Source of the DNA: Bacillota bacterium | GTDB lineage: Bacteria; Bacillota; Clostridia; Lachnospirales; Lachnospiraceae | Direction of reading: 5' to 3' | Assembly (NCBI GenBank): GCA_023435645.1 | Contig: JAEYRK010000081.1 | Location: 1-6,783 of the forward strand | Length of the DNA stretch: 6,783 nucleotides | In this document: piece by piece, positions 1-5,445 of the stretch | Layout of the letters: each line of letters begins with the position of its first letter | Numbering within the stretch: the first letter of the stretch is position 1 | Made by a program: the position numbers and the translations under genes | Notes under the pieces: generated by a model | Databases searched by the model: none | Seen by the model: only the letters and a program-made list of their open reading frames with translations | What the model was told of the DNA's origin: nothing

Positions 1-295
1 TTCCGGTTCCGGTGGGGTCTCCACCCTGAATCATGAAATCCTCAATAATCCGGTGAAAGGTCAAACCATCATAATAGCCTTCCTTCGCATGAGTAGTAAA
101 ATTCTCAACTGCCTTGGGGGCTGCCTCCTGAAAGAATTTAACATGGATAGAACCAAAGTCCTTTATAACGATTTCAGCTACCGTTTCATTCTTCCCGGGC
201 TTGGCAAACTGGTCAACAGTAGACTTACTTTTGCAGCCCGTCAATAGTAATACCATCAGGATGGCTACGATCAGCTTTAATATCGTCCTTCTCAT
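1..295 (-). CDS. Cyclophilin-type peptidyl-prolyl cis-trans isomerase, lipoprotein (3' end missing)
   Basis: Probable extracytoplasmic foldase catalysing cis-trans isomerisation of X-Pro bonds. The first 98 residues are present; the gene runs off the left edge. Residues 1-21 form a lipoprotein signal: MRR, a hydrophobic core, then the lipobox LTGC with Cys21 as the lipidation site. The mature part begins with a polar linker (about 22-38). The cyclophilin fold starts near residue 40: APKAVENF at 59-66, YYDGLTFHR at 74-82 and FMIQGGDPTGTG at 87-98. Phe80-His81-Arg82 matches the catalytic FHR of the family (Arg55 of human CypA), and the FMxQGGD stretch is the usual active-site floor. ATG at 295 is preceded by GGAGG at 304-308 with 8 bases between. 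It follows the DUF4153 gene by 24 bases with no terminator or obvious promoter between them, so it is probably the second gene of that operon. The family assignment is secure; its clients are unknown. Confidence 0.93.
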   Translation of the reverse strand, partial: MRRTILKLIVAILMVLLLTGCKSKSTVDQFAKPGKNETVAEIVIKDFGSIHVKFFQEAAPKAVENFTTHAKEGYYDGLTFHRIIEDFMIQGGDPTGTG

Positions 296-319
296 ATGAA
301 TAACCTCCATTACATCATA

Positions 320-2152
320 CTACTTAATTTTGATCATAAGATAGAGTTCAGCATACCAATTGCTTCCTTCCTGCCAATAATCTATATTAATCGTTCTCAC
401 CTTCAAAGTCAATATCGCACGTTCATTTTCCACCTTAAATTCAGCTTCCTCTTCCGATATCTCATCGGAATAGTTCACCTTCTCCGTGGTATGAAAGCGA
501 TCGAAGATATCATCCACCGAGAAACGGATCAGCTCCTCTCCCGGTTTCTTCAGCACCAGATCCGTTTTTCCTCCTGCCCGTTCATAGTCAAGAGCATAAC
601 TTACACCATCCTTTAGAAAGGATGCTTCTCTCATTTGATTCCCTTGGGCAGAGATATTCGTGCTTCGCAGGAAATCATATCCCGAAATGTCAATCATAAT
701 CTCCGGATCAAGATAGAGAAAAAGGGTTCCATAATCCTCGCGGGTATTTTCATATCTGGAAAAGCCGAAGGTTTTGTCAAAATTGTAAGACCTACTGTAA
801 TCTGACAGCCATGAGATATCTTCCGTATAATCCATACGATTCAGATAATCGATAGCGCTGATGATTGTCTTCTGATCCTTATCGCTTAAGTCCGGATTGG
901 GTGTTACCCCATCATCGACCAGCATATTATTTTCCTCAAGGACTGCTTCCAATCTTCTGATCTGGTTGTTCCGGCTTACCGTGAAGGCATCCACCGGTGG
1001 AATGATGGAGAGGAATGATAAGACAATCAGGATCGGCGCAATCACCCCATTCTTTCTTGCCGGTAGGAAGCAGAAAAGAAGTCCTGCTACAGTTGCAAAA
1101 AATCCAAACAGTATTACATAATAACGCCCATGGGTTATGCCTACTTCACCGATTTTGATACAGGAGGATACCGTCTGAAACAGAACTACCGGTAGCAGGA
1201 TCTTAGGAAAGATCCTACTGAATCCGGTTGCTATCGGACTGCTCAGCCTGCTGACCAGAAGATAGACGATAATAACTGTAATGGAGTAGGATACCAGAAG
1301 TGGCTCCAATAAACTATTCGTCCAAAACTCACCCGTAATATTCATAAGAATATATACAAGCAGGATAATTGTAAAGATTGCTGTTACAGGGATAATCACA
1401 TAGGTTAACAGGCTGGCTAGTACTCCCGGTGCAGTGCCGGCTTTTTCGGCAATCACCTCCAAGTCCTCCATCTCCTTACCCTTAGGCTCTCCCTCTTCTG
1501 TTAGGCCTTCGGCTTGTGCCTCCCCCTTGCTTTCGGATACCTCTCTCATGGACGGGTATCTGGGGATCAGGGATAAGAAATACAAGGGAGTATACAGGAC
1601 GAAAACGATATTGGCAGCATGTGCATAGGAGGTTCCTTTGATTGGAACAATAAGCATATTCATTGCTCCCAGAATTAAGGCTATGCCCAAAAATAGGATG
1701 GCGGAGAAAAAACCCGCGATCCAGAAGGCTTTGAAGGCAGCCATAAAGCTTATATTAAAATCGATTGCTGAGCCAATCGAGGGGAGCCATAAAAATGCCA
1801 CCAGCAAAAGGAATAAGAGGACGATTGTCCTTATGGAAAGGGCTGTTGCGATCTCATCGTTTCTGATGATAAAAAAATAGATGACCGTAAAAACAGCCGA
1901 AAATAAGATATACAACCATCGATATGGCTTTCCCCGATGATAATGCTCGTAAGCCATCTGAGCTACTGCATATATGGAAGCTCCGACAAGGAAGGTAAAT
2001 AACAGTCTAGGATAATAGTCAAATTCATTCGTACTAATCACGATGGCGTTCATCACGGCTGCTGATAATAACAGTATAATAGTAACAGGAAAACGGAGGA
2101 TGGTATCCGTTAATCCCTGAAAACGTGTCCGTATGCTTTTCATAACCTTCAA
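320..2152 (-). CDS. DUF4153-type polytopic membrane protein
   Basis: Large integral membrane protein of unknown function, about 610 residues from the start chosen here. Counting from the TTG, hydrophobic segments lie near 22-40, 50-66, 79-97, 106-123, 142-171, 181-198, 245-270, 282-301, possibly 312-330, 343-362 and 369-389. That is about 11 helices, so the C-terminus would be outside if the N-terminus is inside. An acidic Glu/Gly-rich loop (about 202-236) separates two membrane blocks. A hydrophilic domain of about 220 residues follows the last helix (390-610). This arrangement resembles DUF4153 proteins of Firmicutes, recognised from memory. An in-frame ATG at 2171-2173 would add seven residues. 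I prefer TTG at 2150-2152 because GGAGG (2160-2164) lies 7 bases upstream of it, while that ribosome site lies inside the longer reading frame. The next ATG (2143) is 16 bases from the site. It has its own extended -10 promoter and is followed by the cyclophilin gene. The family call is fairly confident; no function is known. Confidence 0.82.
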   Translation of the reverse strand: MKVMKSIRTRFQGLTDTILRFPVTIILLLSAAVMNAIVISTNEFDYYPRLLFTFLVGASIYAVAQMAYEHYHRGKPYRWLYILFSAVFTVIYFFIIRNDEIATALSIRTIVLLFLLLVAFLWLPSIGSAIDFNISFMAAFKAFWIAGFFSAILFLGIALILGAMNMLIVPIKGTSYAHAANIVFVLYTPLYFLSLIPRYPSMREVSESKGEAQAEGLTEEGEPKGKEMEDLEVIAEKAGTAPGVLASLLTYVIIPVTAIFTIILLVYILMNITGEFWTNSLLEPLLVSYSITVIIVYLLVSRLSSPIATGFSRIFPKILLPVVLFQTVSSCIKIGEVGITHGRYYVILFGFFATVAGLLFCFLPARKNGVIAPILIVLSFLSIIPPVDAFTVSRNNQIRRLEAVLEENNMLVDDGVTPNPDLSDKDQKTIISAIDYLNRMDYTEDISWLSDYSRSYNFDKTFGFSRYENTREDYGTLFLYLDPEIMIDISGYDFLRSTNISAQGNQMREASFLKDGVSYALDYERAGGKTDLVLKKPGEELIRFSVDDIFDRFHTTEKVNYSDEISEEEAEFKVENERAILTLKVRTINIDYWQEGSNWYAELYLMIKIK

Positions 2153-2159
2153 TATAACT

Positions 2160-2164
2160 CCTCC
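2160..2164 (-). promoter_or_regulatory. Ribosome binding site deciding a TTG start
   Basis: GGAGG on the minus strand, within AAAAAAGGAGGAG, stands 7 bases before TTG (2152). The upstream in-frame ATG (2173) has no Shine-Dalgarno match in front of it and would begin only about a dozen bases after the predicted transcription start. This favours the TTG start for the DUF4153 gene. Confidence 0.7.
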
Positions 2165-2192
2165 TTTTTTCATTCATCTATGGTACTACCAT

Positions 2193-2201
2193 ATTATAAC
2201 A
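2193..2201 (-). promoter_or_regulatory. Extended -10 promoter of the DUF4153-cyclophilin operon
   Basis: On the minus strand TGT-TATAAT is a perfect -10 hexamer (2193-2198) with a TGn extension (2199-2201). The -35 at normal spacing is poor (TTTTAA at 2216-2221), which the extension could compensate. The predicted start of transcription near 2186 gives a leader of about 34 bases to the TTG start. This is prediction from consensus only. Confidence 0.6.
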
Positions 2202-2406
2202 CAGTAACTGCTTAATTAAAACAAACATACCAAGTTCTTTTATGTTATGTGCTGATTGACAACTGTATCTGTTTTTCAAGGTTTTACTTACTTCCGTGCT
2301 GATTAATTTGCCCATACTCATAGGATGCCTCTCGAGCCTTAATTGTCATTTATTTCCATTTGTTTAATCCTGTAAAAAGAATCATAAAATAATTATAAAT
2401 ACCCTC
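2202..2406. other. Divergent intergenic region without a recognised gene
   Basis: A/T-rich spacer between the divergent DUF4153 and permease genes. I looked for a purine riboswitch core, a PyrR-binding attenuator and a terminator/antiterminator and saw none. A perfect TTGACA lies at 2256-2261 on the plus strand, but no acceptable -10 sits at 16-18 bases. The 9-mer GTGCTGATT occurs twice (2249-2257 and 2296-2304), probably by chance. Bases 2343-2363 resemble a stretch upstream of the decayed frame near 5351-5378. No open frame here has a ribosome site. Confidence 0.6.
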
Positions 2407-2435
2407 TTTACAAAAGCAATAAAATATGTCAAAAT
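2407..2435 (+). promoter_or_regulatory. Candidate promoter of the uracil permease gene
   Basis: TTTACA (2407-2412, five of six to consensus) is followed after 17 bases by CAAAAT (2430-2435, four of six), with TGT directly before the -10 making it an extended type. Transcription would start near 2442, leaving about 20 bases before the ATG, just enough for the AGGAGG at 2448-2453. If right, there is no room for a leader riboswitch or attenuator. Weaker upstream candidates (TTGTTT at 2360 with TAAAAT at 2385) cannot be excluded. Confidence 0.45.
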
Positions 2436-2462
2436 ATAAAAAATTCCAGGAGGTAATATGCT

Positions 2463-3941
2463 ATGTCTTCTAAGAAACAACCCATCGGCTATCTACCCGA
2501 TGAACGTCCCCCGATCGTGGAATTAATCCTTTTTGCATTGCAACAGATCGTTGTAATGTTCCCCGCAACCGTTCTTGTTGCAATTATTACAGGTTTCCAC
2601 GTATCTACTACCATTTTCGCCAGTGGCTTGGCAACTCTTTGTTTCATTCTTGTTACCGGAAGAAAAATCCCCCTTTACTATGGATCCAGCTTTTCCTACA
2701 TCGCAGCGATCGCTTCTATCATGGGCGCTAAGCAATTCGCTGATCTGGATCTTAACTCAAAAATCTCCATTGCACAGTTTGGTATCGTAATGTCAGGTTT
2801 CGTATCCATCGCTGCCGGCTTAGTAATCAGACGTTTCGGCAAAACTGCAATAGAGAAGGTTCTTCCTCCTACAGTAACAGGTGGTATTGCTATTATTATC
2901 GGCTTATCCTTGGCAGGTGCAGCATTAAACGACGCATCCAGCTATAGCGTTCCTGCTAGTACAGTGATTAATGTGGACGAGCATTCCGAAGAGGAAATTC
3001 AAAATGTTAACCTAGGCGGAGTTGTCGCTAATGCAAACCAGGTATTTTCAGAAGAGGAAGTTGGTAATGCCGTTAGATTTCGTGATTGGTCATGGGTTAT
3101 CGCTTTCATTACTTTATTCTCTACAATTTTATATTCAGTATACTTGAAGGGCAAACTATCTCAGTTGCCTATTCTTTTTGGCCTTTTGACAGGTTACTTA
3201 GGTGCAGCGATTATCGGAGCAGCTACCGGAATTGAGTTTATCAACTTTAATAAGACTCAGCTGGAAGGCATCTTCAATCTCCCGATCTTTACACTGCCTA
3301 AGCCCTCCTGGGCAGCAGTCGCGGCTATCATGCCCATTGCTATCGCAACCATACCGGAATCGACCGCTCATATCTTCCAGCTCGATATCTATGTGAATGA
3401 CTTTGCAAAGAAGAAGGGCTCTACAAAGAGATATAATCTCGGAGACAAGCTTGGTCTTAATCTAATCGGTGATGGTATCGGTGATATCGTATCCGGCGCC
3501 ATCGGTGGACCTGCCGGTACCAACTACGGTGAGAACATCAGTGCCATGGCATTATCCAAGGTATTCTCTGTTCCTGTATTGATCGTAGCTGCTATCCTTA
3601 CCATGATCATCTCCTGCTTTACCCCTCTGGTAAATGCAGTGTACTCCATACCTACAGGTGTTATCGGAGGCCTCTCCATCTACCTGTTCGGTGTTATCGC
3701 AGCACAGGGTATCACAATCATGATGGACAGCAAGGTAGATATGTTCCAGTCCAAGAACCTGGCCGTAATCGCAATCATCTTGATTATCGGCTTAGGCGGC
3801 AGCTTCGCATTCCCGAATGGTATGATCCCTCTGTTCGGCACAGAATTCCCTGCGATTGCTTCTGCAGCAGTCATCGGCATTCTGCTGAACCTTGCCTTAT
3901 CCATCGGTGGTAATAAGGCTGATGTACAGGATAAAGCGTAA
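2463..3941 (+). CDS. uraA: UraA-like uracil/xanthine permease (NCS2 family)
   Basis: Inner-membrane nucleobase:proton symporter, most likely importing uracil for pyrimidine salvage. The protein has 492 residues, longer than E. coli UraA (about 429), and is hydrophobic throughout, consistent with the 14-helix NCS2 fold. Family landmarks in order: ERPP near residue 14, LQQ and MFPATVLV (26-39), GSSFSYI at 74-80 (UraA GSSFAFI), LPPTVTGGIAIIIGLSLAG at 134-152, PESTAH at 298-303, and YGENISAMALSKV at 355-367. Glu299, His303 and Glu357 align by motif with UraA Glu241, His245 and Glu290, the substrate/proton-site residues. The YGEN version is closer to uracil than to xanthine carriers, so xanthine is the second choice. 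An acidic polar insert at about 157-206 replaces a short loop. ATG at 2463 follows AGGAGG (2448-2453) by 9 bases; an ATG at 2458 is out of frame. The gene looks monocistronic, between its own promoter and a strong terminator. Many codons end in C and its G+C is visibly higher than in the genes to its right. Confidence 0.93.
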   Translation: MSSKKQPIGYLPDERPPIVELILFALQQIVVMFPATVLVAIITGFHVSTTIFASGLATLCFILVTGRKIPLYYGSSFSYIAAIASIMGAKQFADLDLNSKISIAQFGIVMSGFVSIAAGLVIRRFGKTAIEKVLPPTVTGGIAIIIGLSLAGAALNDASSYSVPASTVINVDEHSEEEIQNVNLGGVVANANQVFSEEEVGNAVRFRDWSWVIAFITLFSTILYSVYLKGKLSQLPILFGLLTGYLGAAIIGAATGIEFINFNKTQLEGIFNLPIFTLPKPSWAAVAAIMPIAIATIPESTAHIFQLDIYVNDFAKKKGSTKRYNLGDKLGLNLIGDGIGDIVSGAIGGPAGTNYGENISAMALSKVFSVPVLIVAAILTMIISCFTPLVNAVYSIPTGVIGGLSIYLFGVIAAQGITIMMDSKVDMFQSKNLAVIAIILIIGLGGSFAFPNGMIPLFGTEFPAIASAAVIGILLNLALSIGGNKADVQDKA

Positions 3942-3965
3942 ATCAATACCTTAGGCTTAATAAAC

Positions 3966-4004
3966 AAAAACGCTTACATCGGTAAAACAGATGTAAGCGT
4001 TTTT
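3966..4004. terminator. Strong bidirectional intrinsic terminator
   Basis: A perfect 15-base stem: AAAAACGCTTACATC (3966-3980) pairs with GATGTAAGCGTTTTT (3990-4004) around the 9-base loop GGTAAAACA. The G/C-containing core is flanked by A5 on one side and T5 on the other, so it can act on either strand. It lies 24 bases after the permease stop and 114 bases beyond the exoA stop, fitting a shared terminator for two convergent genes. Confidence 0.93.
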
Positions 4005-4014
4005 CTTGTATCGC

Positions 4015-4068
4015 AATACCATTTGATTGCTAAAGCAGACTTTTTGTTTTAAATATATAAATGGTATT
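4015..4068. repeat. Long-arm inverted repeat between convergent genes
   Basis: AATACCATTT (4015-4024) and AAATGGTATT (4059-4068) are perfect 10-base inverted arms enclosing 34 bases. Inside, TGCT-AA-AGCA (4028-4037) can form a small second hairpin. The region is A/T-rich. It is transcribed as the 3' end of the exoA message, where it could protect the RNA end or help termination; that role is inferred. A chance palindrome is possible but ten perfect pairs are notable. Confidence 0.5.
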
Positions 4069-4118
4069 CTTTTCTTTGTATTTTCTGCTTGAAGTTATGT
4101 ATCTGAATAATCTATTGG

Positions 4119-4946
4119 CTACAAATCAACTTCTAGTAATATTGGAGCGTGATCTTGTCTTGGACCGGAATCAACCACTTCTGATTTAATGACTCTCTCT
4201 GCGATTCGATTACTAACAATCCAATAGTCAATTCTCCATCCAGAATTATTGATTTTGCTTGTTCTAACACGTTGACCCCACCAAGTATAAATGCCTGTTA
4301 CATCACCGTTTATATGGCGAAATGTATCTGTAAATCCTTTTGCTAAGAGATTGCTGAAGCCTTCACGCTCTTCATCAGTAAATCCAGGGGAACGATGATT
4401 ACTCTTCGGATGAGCCAAATCTATTTCATTATGAGCTACGTTAAAATCCCCTGTCGCAATGACCGGCTTGTCCTGATCCAAAGAAGCTAGATAATCAGCA
4501 TATTTCATATCCCATATTTGGCGATCCTCCAACCGGTTCAGACTATCTCCTGCGTTTGGGGTATAGACCTGTGTTAGATAGAAATCATCAAACTCTAAAG
4601 TAATGATACGTCCTTCGGAATCCATCGTACCTGGTGCCCCGATCTCAGGATAAGTAACAAGAGGTGTTAAATAATTCTTATATAAAAACATTGTGCCTGC
4701 ATAGCCTTTCCGTGCTGGCTCTACAGAACTATTCCAAACAATTTCATAATCCGGAAACCTTTCATTCAAATCTTCAAAATGCTTTTTGCTAGGACCATCA
4801 CTAGATAGCTTTGTTTCCTGTATCGCAATTATGTCTGGGTTTTGCTCCGCAATGGTATTTAAAACATTTTGAGATAGCACCGCACGATCTGAAGTGCCTG
4901 CTAGTGCTGCATTTAATGAATCTATATTCCATGAAATAAATTTCAT
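4119..4946 (-). CDS. exoA: Exodeoxyribonuclease III / AP endonuclease (ExoA/XthA type)
   Basis: DNA base-excision repair enzyme that cuts 5' to abasic sites and has 3'-5' exonuclease and 3'-phosphatase activity; Mg2+-dependent, cytoplasmic. The 275-residue protein covers one complete endonuclease/exonuclease/phosphatase domain with all catalytic motifs visible: WNID with Asn7, IQETK with Glu44 (metal ligand), GYAGTMFLYK at 81-90, VYTPN with Tyr128, GDFNVAHNEID with Asp167 and Asn169, TWWGQR at 221-226, GWRIDYW with Asp240, and the terminal QDHAPI with Asp265-His266, the catalytic pair. Its 275-residue length and wording (IDSLNAAL, EPARKGYAGTMFLYK, SPGFTDEER) recall the streptococcal ExoA subtype from memory rather than the shorter Bacillus form. 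ATG at 4946 has GGAGG (4954-4958) 7 bases upstream. It stands alone, convergent with the permease, probably transcribed from a promoter at 5110-5138. The intact active site makes the call secure. Confidence 0.96.
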   Translation of the reverse strand: MKFISWNIDSLNAALAGTSDRAVLSQNVLNTIAEQNPDIIAIQETKLSSDGPSKKHFEDLNERFPDYEIVWNSSVEPARKGYAGTMFLYKNYLTPLVTYPEIGAPGTMDSEGRIITLEFDDFYLTQVYTPNAGDSLNRLEDRQIWDMKYADYLASLDQDKPVIATGDFNVAHNEIDLAHPKSNHRSPGFTDEEREGFSNLLAKGFTDTFRHINGDVTGIYTWWGQRVRTSKINNSGWRIDYWIVSNRIAERVIKSEVVDSGPRQDHAPILLEVDL

Positions 4947-5109
4947 TGTTATTCCTCCAATTCTTATATGTTAACTTTACTTGATAAATATTCTTCTTGT
5001 TGCAATGAAACCCACAGTAAGCACTTTCCTTTAAAGATCTTCGATTAAGATTTATTTTCCTTGCTTCCATGACTAGATTTTATGATTCGATCATATATCT
5101 TATTAATTT
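4947..5109 (-). other. exoA upstream leader, no gene recognised
   Basis: If transcription starts near 5103, exoA carries a leader of about 157 bases. Only a weak 5-base stem (ATCTT/AAGAT, around 5035-5055) is visible, with no recognised riboswitch. An open frame starting with ATG at 5070 runs across this stretch into exoA in another frame, but it lacks a ribosome site and protein-like composition. A closer promoter for exoA may exist but none matches consensus well. Confidence 0.4.
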
Positions 5110-5138
5110 ACTATATCATACAAAAATATAGGTTACAA
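5110..5138 (-). promoter_or_regulatory. Candidate promoter upstream of exoA
   Basis: On the minus strand TTGTAA (5133-5138, four of six) lies 17 bases before TATAGT (5110-5115, five of six), and TGA precedes the -10 to give an extended type. It lies just beyond the end of the decayed frame at 5143 and points toward exoA. Predicted from consensus and spacing only. Confidence 0.5.
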
Positions 5139-5142
5139 TATT

Positions 5143-5318
5143 TTAATGTGAAAACAAAGTCTCCCTAGCCATTCTAGCCATGATGAATCTCTCTTCCTTC
5201 TCCATTTGCTAATGCTGCTGCAAGTGCTGCGCCCTTTATATGGTAGTGAAAATTGATTGCTAGCACTCTTTTGTTGACGAGCGAACTGATAAGCGGCATG
5301 AAATCTTTCATAAGTCAT
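5143..5318 (-). pseudogene. Decayed small reading frame, split over three frames
   Basis: Not recognised. ATG at 5318 has a strong GGAGG (5325-5329) 6 bases upstream and opens a protein-like stretch, MTYERFHAAYQFARQQKS. A second stretch, KGAALAAALANGEG, lies in the next frame. A third, ERFIMARMARETLFSH followed by TAA (5143-5145), lies in the remaining frame. Each change is one base in the same direction, as expected if two small indels broke a gene of about 58 codons. The uninterrupted frame from 5318 instead runs into Arg/Ser/Cys-rich, unlikely-looking residues through 5133. The alternatives are a genuine 61-residue protein with an odd tail, a remnant of a longer gene, or sequencing errors. 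The ribosome site is the best evidence that something was translated here; no function is offered. Confidence 0.35.
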
Positions 5319-5405
5319 CTATTGCCTCCTGATATGCTCTAAATATCCACACAAATGGAAATTTAAATAAAATGACAAATTTGGAACAGCTAAAAAGCAA
5401 AAGGA

Positions 5406-5414
5406 TGGTATAAT
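5406..5414 (+). promoter_or_regulatory. Extended -10 promoter of the regulator-transporter operon
   Basis: TGG-TATAAT: a perfect -10 hexamer (5409-5414) with a TGn extension (5406-5408). No good -35 is found at 16-18 bases; TTGGAA (5381-5386) is 22 bases away. A weak -35 suits a promoter needing an activator, in line with an AraC-type regulator downstream. Transcription would start about 5421, leaving about 25 bases before the ATG at 5446. Confidence 0.62.
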
Positions 5415-5424
5415 CTTATTATAC
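5408..5424. repeat. Dyad over the regulator promoter, possible operator
   Basis: GTATAAT-CTT-ATTATAC is a perfect inverted repeat with 7-base arms and a 3-base centre. It covers the -10 and the predicted transcription start. It also puts a TATAAT on the minus strand (5418-5423), facing the decayed frame. It may be an operator or two overlapping -10 elements, or chance in A/T-rich DNA. AraC proteins usually bind asymmetric or directly repeated sites, which weighs against it being their site. Confidence 0.4.
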
Positions 5425-5432
5425 ATGAAAAG

Positions 5433-5438
5433 AAGGAG
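5433..5438 (+). promoter_or_regulatory. Ribosome binding site deciding the regulator start
   Basis: AAGGAG lies 7 bases before ATG 5446. The upstream in-frame ATG (5425) has no such site before it, lies next to the predicted transcription start, and would place this ribosome site inside the coding sequence. The ATG at 5446 is therefore preferred. Confidence 0.78.
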
Positions 5439-5445
5439 TTTCCCT

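Noticed and set aside
296..616. 106-codon plus-strand open frame opposite the end of the DUF4153 gene
   Set aside because: Lies antisense to a clearly coding membrane protein gene, begins in the ribosome site region of the cyclophilin gene, and has no Shine-Dalgarno of its own.
2256..2284. Perfect TTGACA (-35) upstream of the permease
   Set aside because: No acceptable -10 at 16-18 bases; the nearest hexamers such as AGGTTT do not match consensus.
2249..2304. Direct repeat GTGCTGATT, two copies 47 bases apart
   Set aside because: Nine bases, imperfectly flanked, with no third copy; compatible with chance in an A/T-rich spacer.
2361..2382. Possible PyrR-binding loop (AATCCTG) or purine riboswitch in the permease leader
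   Set aside because: Only the first half of the PyrR loop consensus matches, no flanking stem or attenuator is visible, and the conserved purine aptamer core is absent.
2458..2460. ATG five bases before the permease start
   Set aside because: Out of frame with the permease, leads to no meaningful protein, and sits only 4 bases from the AGGAGG, too close for the best start.
3680..3967. 95-codon minus-strand open frame inside the permease 3' end
   Set aside because: Antisense shadow of the conserved permease frame, no ribosome site, and its start lies at the edge of the terminator stem.
4801..5070. Open frame of 89 codons on the minus strand overlapping the 5' end of exoA
   Set aside because: No ribosome site before its ATG, Cys/Asn/His-rich improbable composition, and its second half is the out-of-frame shadow of the well-supported exoA gene.
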